Source of the DNA: Candidatus Odyssella sp.
GTDB taxonomy: Bacteria > Pseudomonadota > Alphaproteobacteria > Paracaedibacterales > Paracaedibacteraceae
Assembly: GCA_020718185.1 (NCBI GenBank)
Contig: DYSP01000006.1
Coordinates: forward strand, 1 to 57,122
Direction of reading: 5' to 3'
Length of the DNA: 57,122 bases
Shown here: piece by piece, positions 8,560 through 17,053 of the stretch
Layout: every line of letters begins with the position of its first letter
Position numbering within the stretch: the stretch's first letter is position 1
Notes under the pieces: model-generated
What the model was told of the DNA's origin: nothing
Databases searched by the model: none
What the model saw: only the letters and a program-made list of their open reading frames with translations
Program-made: the position numbers and the translations under genes

Positions 8560-11319
8560 ATGACCACATCTCTGCAGTCCTCTGATGTTAAGCCTATCGC
8601 TATTGAAGAGGAAATGAAGCGCTCATACCTCGCTTATGCGATGAGTGTCATCGTTTCTCGTGCTCTTCCTGATGTTCGTGATGGTTTAAAACCTGTGCAT
8701 CGACGCATTTTATATGCAATGAAAGAAGCGGGAAATGAATATAATCGAGCGTATCGTAAGTCTGCGCGTACGGTTGGTGATGTGATGGGTAAATACCATC
8801 CCCACGGAAACGCTGCTATTTATGATGCTCTTGTTAGAATGGCTCAGGATTTTTCCCTAAGACTGCCGTTGATTGATGGTCAAGGAAACTTTGGTTCTAT
8901 GGATGGTGACCCTGCAGCGGCCGAACGTTATACCGAAGCGCGTCTCAGTCGCTCAGCGCATGATTTATTAGAAGATATTGATCGTGACACGGTTGATTTT
9001 CAAGCAAACTATGATGATTCAACGCAAGAGCCAAAGGTATTACCGGCAAAATATCCTAATATTTTGGTCAATGGTGGTAATGGGATTGCTGTGGGAATGG
9101 CCACGAATATTCCAACACATAACTTATCAGAAGTTATTGATGCGTGTTGCGCCTTGATTGATAATCCCAATTTATCAACAGAAGAATTGATGCAATTTGT
9201 TCCTGGCCCAGACTTTCCTACAGGGGGAAGCATTATTGGTCGTGCGGGCATTTTAGAAGCCTATCGCGGAGGGCGAGGATCTATTGTGATCCGGGGGAAA
9301 ACACACATCGAAACGCTGCGCGGTGATCGTGAAGCTATTATCGTTGATGAAATTCCGTTTCAAGTAAATAAATCGCGTATGATTGAGCGAATTGCTGAAA
9401 TTGTGAAAGATAAAACGATTGAAGGCATTTCTGATTTACGCGATGAATCAGACCGTGATGGTGTGCGGGTGGTGATTGAATTAAAACGAGATGCGAATTC
9501 AGACGTTGTTTTGAATCAGCTTTATCGTTATACGTCTCTTCAAACATCCTTTGGTATTAATATGTTGGCGTTGCATCAAGGTCGCCCAGAACAGTTATCA
9601 CTTCACCGTATTTTGACAGCATTTTTGGAATTTCGTGAAGAAGTTATTTTACGTCGGACACGCTATGAATTGCGAAAAGCGCGTGAAAAAGCCCATCTTT
9701 TTGTAGGTCTTGCCATTGCGGTTGCAAATATTGATCCGATTATAGCTTTGATTCGAGCAGCGTCTGACCGTCAACTTGCAAAAGAACAATTGCTAAGTCA
9801 ACGTTGGCCTGCTGCCTCAGTTGCGTCTTTATTGGCAATTGTTGATGAGCCAGGTAACGAAGTTTCGGCTGATGGTACTTACCAGTTGACTGAAGGTCAA
9901 GTTCAGGGAATTTTAGATTTAAGACTTCATCGCTTGACAGGGTTGGAACGAGATAAAATTGCTAATGACTTGAGTGAACTTGCACAAAAAATTAGTGATC
10001 TTTTAAGTATTTTAGGATCTCGTGTCCGGATGCTTGATGAATTGCGTCAAGAGTTAATTCAGGTTAAAGAACAACATGGAACGCCGCGTCGTACAGAAAT
10101 CGAAGAAGGTGATTCTTCGGTTGATGTTGAAGATTTGATTCAACGTGAAGACATGGTTATCACAGTCAGTATGGAAGGGTACATCAAACGTGTACCACTT
10201 TATACCTACCGTGCGCAAAGGCGTGGTGGTAAGGGTCGTTCGGGAATGTCGACAAAACAAGAAGATATTGTTCAAGATGTTTTTGTTGCCAGTACCCATA
10301 GTCCAGTCTTATTCTTTACTAATTTTGGTCGTGTTTATCAGTTGAAAGTTTACCGTTTACCTATCGGAAGTCCACAATCGAAAGGGCGACCGATGATTAA
10401 CTTGTTACCTCTTTCAAAGGGTGAAGTTATTTCTACGGTTTTGGTGTTGCCAGAAGATACGTCTGAATGGGATGCTATGAACATCATGTTTGCCACTTCT
10501 TTTGGACATGTACGTCGTAATAAATTAAGTGACTTCTTAAACATTAAATCCAATGGTAAAATTGCCATGAAATTGGATGATAATGAAAAACTTATTGCCG
10601 TGCGTGCCTGTAGTGAAGCAAATGACGTCATGCTATCAACTCGAATTGGTAAGTGTATTCGTTTTAATGTTGATGATGTAAGGGTATTCGTTGGCCGTGA
10701 TTCAACAGGTGTTCGGGGAATAAAACTTGCTGAAGAAGATGCTGTGATTTCTATGACGATTCTTGATAGATCTCTTATGACAATGGACGAACGTAACCAA
10801 TATTTACGTCAAGCTTCTAAATTGCGTGCTGTCTTTGATGAAGAATCAACTGAGAATGAGGAAATAGAAGAAACGCCTATTTCTGACGTTCAATTACCTG
10901 CAGAACGATTCGAAGAATTGTTTGAAGCAGAGCAATTTATTTTAACTGTCACAGAAAATGGGTTTGGTAAACGTAGTTCTGCCTATGAATATCGCACAAC
11001 AGGTCGCGGTGGCGTTGGTATTGACAGTATTATTGTAAATGCAAGGAATGGCGGCGTTGTTGCTTCTTTCCCGATTCAACCTAATGATCAAATTATGCTT
11101 GTTACCGATGGTGGAAAATTGATTCGTTGCCCAATTCATGATGTTCGAATCGCTGGTCGTCGAACTCAAGGTGTGACAATTTTCCGAATTTCAGATGATG
11201 AAAAAGTTGTGGCTGTCAGCCATATTTCTGGAGATCAACTGGGAGAAGATAATTTAGAAGAAGACATGATTGTCGATGATGTCGCCTTAGTTGAAGAAGG
11301 TATTATTGAGATCGAATAA
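8560..11319 (+). CDS. gyrA: DNA gyrase subunit A
   Basis: The 919-residue protein has the breakage-reunion domain with active-site Tyr124 in AERYTEARL, followed by the C-terminal beta-pinwheel with the GyrA box QRRGGKG. An acidic insert (about residues 757-775) lies within the C-terminal domain. In the quinolone-determining region the sequence is HGNAAIYD: Asn84 and Ala85 stand where E. coli has Asp82 and Ser83, while Asp89 (E. coli Asp87) is kept. Gyrase introduces negative supercoils. A strong terminator follows at 11341. Confidence 0.97.
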   Translation: MTTSLQSSDVKPIAIEEEMKRSYLAYAMSVIVSRALPDVRDGLKPVHRRILYAMKEAGNEYNRAYRKSARTVGDVMGKYHPHGNAAIYDALVRMAQDFSLRLPLIDGQGNFGSMDGDPAAAERYTEARLSRSAHDLLEDIDRDTVDFQANYDDSTQEPKVLPAKYPNILVNGGNGIAVGMATNIPTHNLSEVIDACCALIDNPNLSTEELMQFVPGPDFPTGGSIIGRAGILEAYRGGRGSIVIRGKTHIETLRGDREAIIVDEIPFQVNKSRMIERIAEIVKDKTIEGISDLRDESDRDGVRVVIELKRDANSDVVLNQLYRYTSLQTSFGINMLALHQGRPEQLSLHRILTAFLEFREEVILRRTRYELRKAREKAHLFVGLAIAVANIDPIIALIRAASDRQLAKEQLLSQRWPAASVASLLAIVDEPGNEVSADGTYQLTEGQVQGILDLRLHRLTGLERDKIANDLSELAQKISDLLSILGSRVRMLDELRQELIQVKEQHGTPRRTEIEEGDSSVDVEDLIQREDMVITVSMEGYIKRVPLYTYRAQRRGGKGRSGMSTKQEDIVQDVFVASTHSPVLFFTNFGRVYQLKVYRLPIGSPQSKGRPMINLLPLSKGEVISTVLVLPEDTSEWDAMNIMFATSFGHVRRNKLSDFLNIKSNGKIAMKLDDNEKLIAVRACSEANDVMLSTRIGKCIRFNVDDVRVFVGRDSTGVRGIKLAEEDAVISMTILDRSLMTMDERNQYLRQASKLRAVFDEESTENEEIEETPISDVQLPAERFEELFEAEQFILTVTENGFGKRSSAYEYRTTGRGGVGIDSIIVNARNGGVVASFPIQPNDQIMLVTDGGKLIRCPIHDVRIAGRRTQGVTIFRISDDEKVVAVSHISGDQLGEDNLEEDMIVDDVALVEEGIIEIE

Positions 11320-11340
11320 TCGTTGTTATTGATCAAATAA

Positions 11341-11384
11341 AAAATGCTGAAACTTGGCGTTAATCTATTTTTCAGCATTTTTTT
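11341..11384 (+). terminator. Rho-independent terminator after gyrA
   Basis: A perfect 12-bp inverted repeat (AAAATGCTGAAA at 11341-11352 with its complement at 11370-11381) surrounds a 17-nt loop and ends in a T run, 21 nt after the gyrA stop. Confidence 0.9.
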
Positions 11385-11400
11385 ACGTTAAAATAAGTAT

Positions 11401-11945
11401 CTATTTTGTTTTCATAAGACTAGCGTTATATTCAGATGTTATTTGGTTTAAATCACCAATTTCAATATAATCTGAACACAAGATAGTTGGGTTATTTTCT
11501 ACGTTTAATGATTGGTTTTTTTACAGGCGGTGTATGAGGATTCACATTTTCAATTTCTTTAAGTTTAAAAAGCATATCTTCAGCATAATCAACGATATTG
11601 GTATAATTATTCGATGAAATCATACACCAATAAAACTCTCTAAGATTGAAAAAGGTAAATCCTTTATCTTCCAGAAGTTTAGTATACCATAGATATGAAG
11701 CTTCTAAATATTGATTGAAATATTTTAAACGCCATACATTATTTTCAAAATTTTCTGGCTGACAGGAAGAACAGAAATCGGTGTAATTTCATCATTTTCA
11801 GAAAAATAAGGTACATTTAAAGTTGTTTCAAACTTATAAGAAACTTTTTTTAAAACTCATCTCTTAGGTCTTTTAAGGTAATAGAATCATCCGTAGCTAG
11901 GCAATTTTGACTTAAACATAAAATAAAAATAAAAAAATACTTCAT
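11401..11945 (-). pseudogene. Decayed exported protein gene with three frame lesions
   Basis: Starts at ATG 11945 after AGGT. It encodes a signal peptide (MKYFFIFILCLSQNCLA) and then DDSITLKDLRDEF before a stop. Coding sense continues in a second frame (SYKFETTLNVPYFSENDE), a third (ENFENNVWRLKYFNQYLEA and on), and a last one (ENNPTILCSDYIEIGDLN, ending SLMKTK-TAG at 11401). Two of the three shifts sit in A-rich homopolymers. The rebuilt protein would be about 180 residues with no family I recognise. It is not a continuous gene now. Confidence 0.72.
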
Positions 11946-11987
11946 GAATTTTACCTAATGTTGCTTAAGATTAAACTATAACATTGA

Positions 11988-12428
11988 TTATTGAATCTGT
12001 CCATTAACAGTTAATGAAATAGGTACACTTGCTAATGCTTTGGAAACAGGGCAATTTTTTGCGGCACGTACAGCAATTTCTGATAGATTTTCTGGGCTAA
12101 TTTCATCGGCACTTGCGTGTGTTTCAAGATGAATTTGAGTAATGCTAAATCCATCTCCTGTTTTGGCCATATGTACTTTTGCAATTGTTTCAACGTGGAT
12201 ATTTTTGAAATTTTCTTTACTAAGTTCAGCAGAAAATGACATAGAAAAGCAACTTGCATGAGCCGCTGCAATAAGTTCTTCTGGATTCGTGAAGGGTGAT
12301 GATGTTTCAGCAAATCTGTCTTTAAAACTATAGGCGCCTGCAAAAGAGCCACTTCCAAATTCAAGGTGGCCATTTCCTGATAATAAATCACCTGTCCATC
12401 GGGCATCTGAATGTCGAACGATTGTCAT
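11988..12428 (-). CDS. OsmC/Ohr family peroxidase-like protein
   Basis: The 146-residue protein begins MTIVRHSDARWTG after a strong GGAGG site. It carries the two OsmC cysteines, one in AAAHASCFSMSF and one in AAKNCPVSKAL, plus a substrate-pocket Glu in NPEELIAAAH. OsmC proteins reduce organic hydroperoxides. The pattern (long GSGSFAGAYSF loop) is closer to OsmC than to Ohr. It is convergent with the decayed gene's far side and divergent from ccmF. Start 12428 is chosen because an upstream TTG lies inside the ribosome-binding site. Confidence 0.9.
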   Translation of the reverse strand: MTIVRHSDARWTGDLLSGNGHLEFGSGSFAGAYSFKDRFAETSSPFTNPEELIAAAHASCFSMSFSAELSKENFKNIHVETIAKVHMAKTGDGFSITQIHLETHASADEISPENLSEIAVRAAKNCPVSKALASVPISLTVNGQIQ

Positions 12429-12535
12429 GAAAATTTCCTCCAAACTAAAACTGACTAAGAATGATTTATATTATGTTGGTAAATAGATTGAAAAACAGTT
12501 AAGCTTCCTCAATAACTTCCTCAATTTTTTCTGTA

Positions 12536-14773
12536 ATGACACCTTATCTTGGTCAACTTTTTTTAAATATTGCAGGTTTTTCTGCTTTTATTTCTCTTTT
12601 AATATCCTTTAAAACGTCAACGCTTAAAAAATTATACATTGCTCAAGTCGTCTTTATCACAGCTGCTTTTATCGTCTTGATTTATGCACATGTAATGTCG
12701 GATTTTTCTCTTATGAATGTTATTTCTCATTCACATACTCAAAAACCCTGGCTCTATAAAATAGCAGGAACCTGGGGGAATCATGAAGGGTCAATGCTGC
12801 TATGGGTCTTGCTATTAGTATGGTTTGGTCTAAGTGCGTTAAAAGATATTAAAATTCAATCTGTAGAGCAGACACGTATAATTCTTCATAGTGCTTTAAA
12901 CTTACTGTTTATTTCATTTTTATTGTTAGTGTGTGACCCTTTTGAGGTGACTGCCATAATTCCAGCCGAGGGTAATGATTTAAACCCTTTGTTGCAAGAT
13001 CCATTACTTGCCATCCATCCACCATTTTTATATGCAGGATATGTTGGTTTTGTGGTTCCTTTTATTTACGTGATCAGCAACGTTTTTCATAAAAATTCCC
13101 CCCTTAATTGGTTGTCATCACTTCGATTAATGGTTTTAATTCCCTGGACACTGCTGTCTGTTGGTCTTGGTCTTGGAAGTTTTTGGGCTTACTATGAACT
13201 TGGCTGGGGCGGATGGTGGTTTTGGGATCCTGTGGAAAATACAGCTCTTATTCCGTGGATTTTAAGCCTACTTCTTCTGCATAGTTTGTTTCAAAATGGT
13301 CATCAGCTGCAAACCATAAGACTTATTATTGTTTTATCAATGCTAACGTTTATGTCAAGTTTAGTGGGAACACTACTTGTTCGTTCGGGATTACTTGTAT
13401 CAGTTCATAGTTTTGCCGTTGATCCAGCACGTGGTGTTTTATTATTGGGTTTGAGTTGCGCTGTTTTGTGTGGATCTATTTGGCTTGTTTACAACAAATT
13501 CCCCCATCCTTCGCCAAATCATGAAGGATATATGACGCGGTCAGGATTTATTCGAGCCGCTATTTTGTTGATGTTTGCTGCTCTTTTTACTCTTGTTTTT
13601 GGTACTCTTTACCCACTTTTAAGTTCGTATTTGGGATATCCTGTAACAGTGGGTGCTCCCTATTTTCAAATGACTTTTGTGCCGATGATGCTACCCATTC
13701 TTTGTTTTCTTCCTTTTATTCCTTGGCTTGGATGGCAGCAAATATCCTTGTATACGGTTATTAATAAAGTTTTACCAAGTTTAATATTAAGTGGTTTTAT
13801 CGTTGTCTTTTTGTGGTATGAGAGCGAAATTAAAACAATCAAAGACATAAGTTTTTCGTGGATGGCTTTATGGATTATGGCTAGCACATTGTTATCCATA
13901 AAACGCTGCCAATTAAGTTTTCGGTTTATTGGTATGTCATTGGCGCATTTCGGCATTGGTCTTGCTATTTTAGGAATGATTTTATCATCTGCTACCGAGC
14001 AAGAATACGTAAAAGCATTGCGCGAAGGTGAAGGAATGAACATTGCAGGGTATCAGCTAAAACTTACGCAAGTTACCTCCATTGATGGCTCTAATTATAT
14101 TGCTCAACAAGCCCACATAGCTATAGAAAAAAATGGGCACGCTATTACCACTTTATCACCTGAAAAGCGATTTTATTGGACAAAAGGGATTATTCACGGA
14201 GAAACAGCAATTTATCCAAGTGGTCTCAGTCACCTTTACGTCGCCTTGGGTGAACAATATGAAGGCAATATTTGGAGTTTTAGATTTTATTATAAGCCCA
14301 ATATTAACTTATTATGGCTTGGCATGATTTGTATTGCTTTGGCGGGATTCATACTTATTGTCACCCGTCATAAAAAGGCTATTGTTGCTGTTGCTTTGTT
14401 TTGTTCAACCGCGAGCTTCTCAATGGAAGCTCATGAGACATTATTCGATCAGCTATTAGAACAACGAGCCATGCATGTGGGTCGCATGATTTTATGTCCG
14501 ACTTGTGCTGGGCAAAACATTAATGATTCGGTGGCCGAGGAAGCACAAGACATGCGCACACATGTCCGTCAATTAATCAGTCAAGGATTAGGAGATACAG
14601 AAATACTCGATTATTTTAGTGAAAAATACGGCGAAAAGATCCTCTATCAACCTGCTTTAACTTATGCCAATATTCTTTTATGGGGGCTTCCTTGGGCTAT
14701 CTTTTTATTGTGTAGTGTATGGGGGTGGCGGCGTTACTATCTAAATGTCGTTGACGATAAAAAAATATTTTGA
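12536..14773 (+). CDS. ccmF: Fused CcmF-CcmH cytochrome c maturation heme lyase
   Basis: Residues 1 to about 620 are CcmF: many membrane helices, WGNHEGSMLLWVL near residue 80, and the tryptophan-rich heme-handling WGGWWFWDPVENTALIPW near residue 223. After the last CcmF helix come a second hydrophobic segment resembling a CcmH signal peptide and then a CcmH domain, with the redox motif ILCPTCAGQ (Cys654 and Cys657) and a closing membrane helix. CcmF and CcmH attach heme to apocytochrome c at the periplasmic face, and here both are one 745-residue chain. CcmG, usually between them, is absent. The end overlaps convergent lipB by 37 nt. Confidence 0.93.
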   Translation: MTPYLGQLFLNIAGFSAFISLLISFKTSTLKKLYIAQVVFITAAFIVLIYAHVMSDFSLMNVISHSHTQKPWLYKIAGTWGNHEGSMLLWVLLLVWFGLSALKDIKIQSVEQTRIILHSALNLLFISFLLLVCDPFEVTAIIPAEGNDLNPLLQDPLLAIHPPFLYAGYVGFVVPFIYVISNVFHKNSPLNWLSSLRLMVLIPWTLLSVGLGLGSFWAYYELGWGGWWFWDPVENTALIPWILSLLLLHSLFQNGHQLQTIRLIIVLSMLTFMSSLVGTLLVRSGLLVSVHSFAVDPARGVLLLGLSCAVLCGSIWLVYNKFPHPSPNHEGYMTRSGFIRAAILLMFAALFTLVFGTLYPLLSSYLGYPVTVGAPYFQMTFVPMMLPILCFLPFIPWLGWQQISLYTVINKVLPSLILSGFIVVFLWYESEIKTIKDISFSWMALWIMASTLLSIKRCQLSFRFIGMSLAHFGIGLAILGMILSSATEQEYVKALREGEGMNIAGYQLKLTQVTSIDGSNYIAQQAHIAIEKNGHAITTLSPEKRFYWTKGIIHGETAIYPSGLSHLYVALGEQYEGNIWSFRFYYKPNINLLWLGMICIALAGFILIVTRHKKAIVAVALFCSTASFSMEAHETLFDQLLEQRAMHVGRMILCPTCAGQNINDSVAEEAQDMRTHVRQLISQGLGDTEILDYFSEKYGEKILYQPALTYANILLWGLPWAIFLLCSVWGWRRYYLNVVDDKKIF

Positions 14774-15384
14774 TGCCACATTTGTTGCAGCAAAATATCT
14801 AGTTCCTGTAAAGATATTTTTATGCCTAGTTTTTCAAGTGAGGTAACACCAAATTCTGGTAGCCCGCAGGGCACAATACCAGAATAATGATCAAGATTAG
14901 GAGTCACATTAATCGCAATTCCGTGAAATGTAACCCATTTACTAATTCTCACACCAATGGCGGCAATTTTTTCCTCTCCAATATCCGTTTTCACCCAAAT
15001 CCCTACGCGTCCGGGGCGGCGTTCACCTTGTACATGTAACAAACTTAATGTATCAATAATCCATTGCTCTAATGCATAAACAAATGCTCGCAGATCTTTT
15101 TGGCGCTGGTCTAGATCAATCATCACATACGCAATGCGTTGGCCAGGACCATGATAGGTAAATTGTCCACCTCGACCTGTTTGGTAGATAGGAAGAATGC
15201 CTGCATCAATTAGGTCGTGTTCTTTAGCACTAGTCCCAGCTGTGTACATGGGCGGATGTTCTAATAACCAAACAAGTTCGTTAGCGTGTTTTATTTGGAT
15301 GTCTGTAACGCGTGCCTGCATCATTTCCAATGCATCTGGGTAAGATACAAAATCAGTTGATTGAAGCCACTCTAAAGAAGACAT
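14737..15384 (-). CDS. lipB: Octanoyl-[ACP]:protein N-octanoyltransferase
   Basis: Contains the LipB segments LLEHPPMYTAG, TGRGGQFTYHGPGQ (with conserved His), GRVGIWV, EEKIAAIGVRISKWVTFHGIAINV (catalytic Lys region) and the catalytic Cys in IVPCGL. LipB moves octanoate from acyl carrier protein to lipoyl domains. Start at 15384 is supported by AGGA about 6 nt upstream; an upstream in-frame start would overlap the preceding gene more deeply. The 3' end overlaps the ccmF-ccmH gene on the opposite strand. Confidence 0.94.
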   Translation of the reverse strand: MSSLEWLQSTDFVSYPDALEMMQARVTDIQIKHANELVWLLEHPPMYTAGTSAKEHDLIDAGILPIYQTGRGGQFTYHGPGQRIAYVMIDLDQRQKDLRAFVYALEQWIIDTLSLLHVQGERRPGRVGIWVKTDIGEEKIAAIGVRISKWVTFHGIAINVTPNLDHYSGIVPCGLPEFGVTSLEKLGIKISLQELDILLQQMWHQNIFLSSTTFR

Positions 15385-15722
15385 GAAAGATCCTGTTGAT
15401 CGTAAAGAAGAATGCCAGACTGATGACATAATGAATCAATTTTAGGCCAATATGGGCTGTTTTTGAAAAAATAAACGCGGCTAACTTTAGCAGCAATAAC
15501 TTCTAAAGCAAAGCTAGCAGAATCATGGCATGCTATACCCAAAGTTATTTTACAAGAAGGTAATAATTTTTGTAATTTTTGCTGCGCTATTAAATAATAA
15601 CGAACCCCATAGTTTGACGCAAAATCAGGGTGAGCAACAAGGCAAATTTGTGGCCTTTCTATAAGGTTAGTCATAGATAAAAGATCTTGAAATTCCTTGA
15701 TAATAATTATTTCTATTGCCAT
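15372..15722 (-). CDS. Conserved-looking protein of unknown function upstream of lipB
   Basis: The 116-residue frame overlaps the lipB start by 13 nt on the same strand, suggesting co-transcription. It has alternating strands and helices (ICLVAHPDF, ITLGIACHDSASFALEVIA, VSRVYFF) like a small alpha/beta domain, with no signal peptide. I recognise no family. The true start may be the internal Met at 15674, as neither candidate has a strong ribosome-binding site. Confidence 0.55.
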   Translation of the reverse strand: MAIEIIIIKEFQDLLSMTNLIERPQICLVAHPDFASNYGVRYYLIAQQKLQKLLPSCKITLGIACHDSASFALEVIAAKVSRVYFFKNSPYWPKIDSLCHQSGILLYDQQDLSCLL

Positions 15723-15861
15723 GTAGCGGGAAGTATTAAAGGTTAAAGTTGATTTTAAAGTAACCGGAAAGGGACAAAATGGTCAACCACCAATCCTTAA
15801 TATAACAAATATGTGTCATCACTCATTGTTGATTTATAACAAAAGGCTATTATATATAAAA

Positions 15862-15885
15862 TGAGATCATTATGCAATGACCTCA
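15862..15885. repeat. Possible solo terminal repeat of the MITE-like element
   Basis: This 24-nt near-palindrome has arms TGAGATCATT and AATGACCTCA around ATGC. It closely resembles the terminal inverted repeats of the elements at 23861-24001 and 35731-35875. It may be a deletion remnant with the two ends abutted. It lies just upstream of the beta-lactamase gene. Confidence 0.45.
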
Positions 15886-15917
15886 AAATAGATTTCCTAT
15901 TCAGAAGAGAGAGTTTA

Positions 15918-16733
15918 ATGTTATTAAAAAAAATAGTAATATTTCTATGTTTTGGCTTGTTTTCTAGCCATATTGTTGTTGGTGCACAAGTAGATGAGCA
16001 AATTACAGAAGATGTAGATATTGCCCAAATTTTAGAAGAAAATGGGGTTCAAGGAACTGTCATTATTTCATCACTAGATAACAACACGACATATGTACAT
16101 AATCATCAACGTGCTTTGGAAAGATTATCTCCTGCGTCTACTTTTAAAATTATGAATTCTATTATTGCGCTTGAAACGGGTGTGATTGCCGACCAGCATG
16201 AAATCATTAAATGGGATGGGCAAAAGCGCGACTTAGAGGCTTGGAATCAAGACCAAAACCTAAAGTTTGCCTTTAAATTTTCATGCATCTGGTTTTATCA
16301 AGAACTTGCCAAAAAAATTGGCAAAGCAACGTACCTCGACTATTTTAATCGGTTGAATTACGGCAATAAACTTGTTGGCGCGGACGTAACAACGTTTTGG
16401 TTAAAAGATGGGGGCGATTTAAGAATATCACCTTATGAACAAATTGAATTCTTACGTCAGATTTATCAACATCAATTACCAATAGCCGAAAGAACATATG
16501 AAATCTTAAAAGATATCATGCTTGAAGAAGACACTGATAATTATAAAATATATTCAAAAACAGGCGCAGCAACAAAGGATTGGATTGGTCATGGTTGGTA
16601 TGTTGGATATGTCACAACAAATGATCAAGTATGGATTTTTGCGACAAATATTTTAATTGATGGATTGAAAGATTTACCTAAAAGAAAAGCCATCACGATG
16701 GCAGTTTTGAAGAAAAAGGGCATTATATCTTAA
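15918..16733 (+). CDS. Class D (OXA-type) beta-lactamase
   Basis: Starts at ATG 15918 with a signal peptide (MLLKKIVIFLCFGLFSS), giving 271 residues. Class D landmarks are in order: Ser74-Thr-Phe-Lys77 (catalytic Ser and carboxylated Lys), Ser122-Cys-Ile in place of the usual Ser-x-Val, YGN at 148-150, and KTG at 214-216. A KWDG segment matches the OXA KWDG motif. It should act in the periplasm on penicillin-type substrates. A BlaR-type sensor domain is unlikely, as no membrane part precedes it beyond the signal peptide. No mobile element adjoins it except a short repeat upstream, so it looks chromosomal. Confidence 0.92.
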   Translation: MLLKKIVIFLCFGLFSSHIVVGAQVDEQITEDVDIAQILEENGVQGTVIISSLDNNTTYVHNHQRALERLSPASTFKIMNSIIALETGVIADQHEIIKWDGQKRDLEAWNQDQNLKFAFKFSCIWFYQELAKKIGKATYLDYFNRLNYGNKLVGADVTTFWLKDGGDLRISPYEQIEFLRQIYQHQLPIAERTYEILKDIMLEEDTDNYKIYSKTGAATKDWIGHGWYVGYVTTNDQVWIFATNILIDGLKDLPKRKAITMAVLKKKGIIS

Positions 16734-17053
16734 ATAACCTCAATAATGGATAAGAAAACTTGAAACTCTTCGGATTAACGGCTCTTTTCCTGAAATCAGC
16801 ACCCTAAAAATACTCAAATAGACTAACTATTCTGCGCTTTTTATGAACCTGATATCAAGAAATCGCTCGTTACTCCTTGTGTTTAAAGCATCTTTATCCA
16901 ATACTGGGGTTAAATAAAAATATTGGCTTGGTTTTCACTAATCAAGTCAATTAAGGATAAAGCTTTATTTTCCTTAATAAAGTATTAATTTTTCTGTACT
17001 TTCTTAAGAGATTCGTTAGGATTGTGGAAGAATCTTTTTAAAATGATGAAGCT
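16734..17053. other. 320-nt intergenic gap with one AT-rich inverted repeat
   Basis: No coding frame is credible here. The only structure I see is an imperfect hairpin at 16951-16977 (TTAAGGA paired with TCCTTAA around TAAAGCTTTA), which could be a weak terminator or the 5' region of cckA. No clear promoter is visible. Confidence 0.4.

Noticed and set aside
16951-16977. Hairpin as a strong terminator
   Set aside because: The stem is short with mismatches and lacks a T run, so I only mention it in the gap entry.
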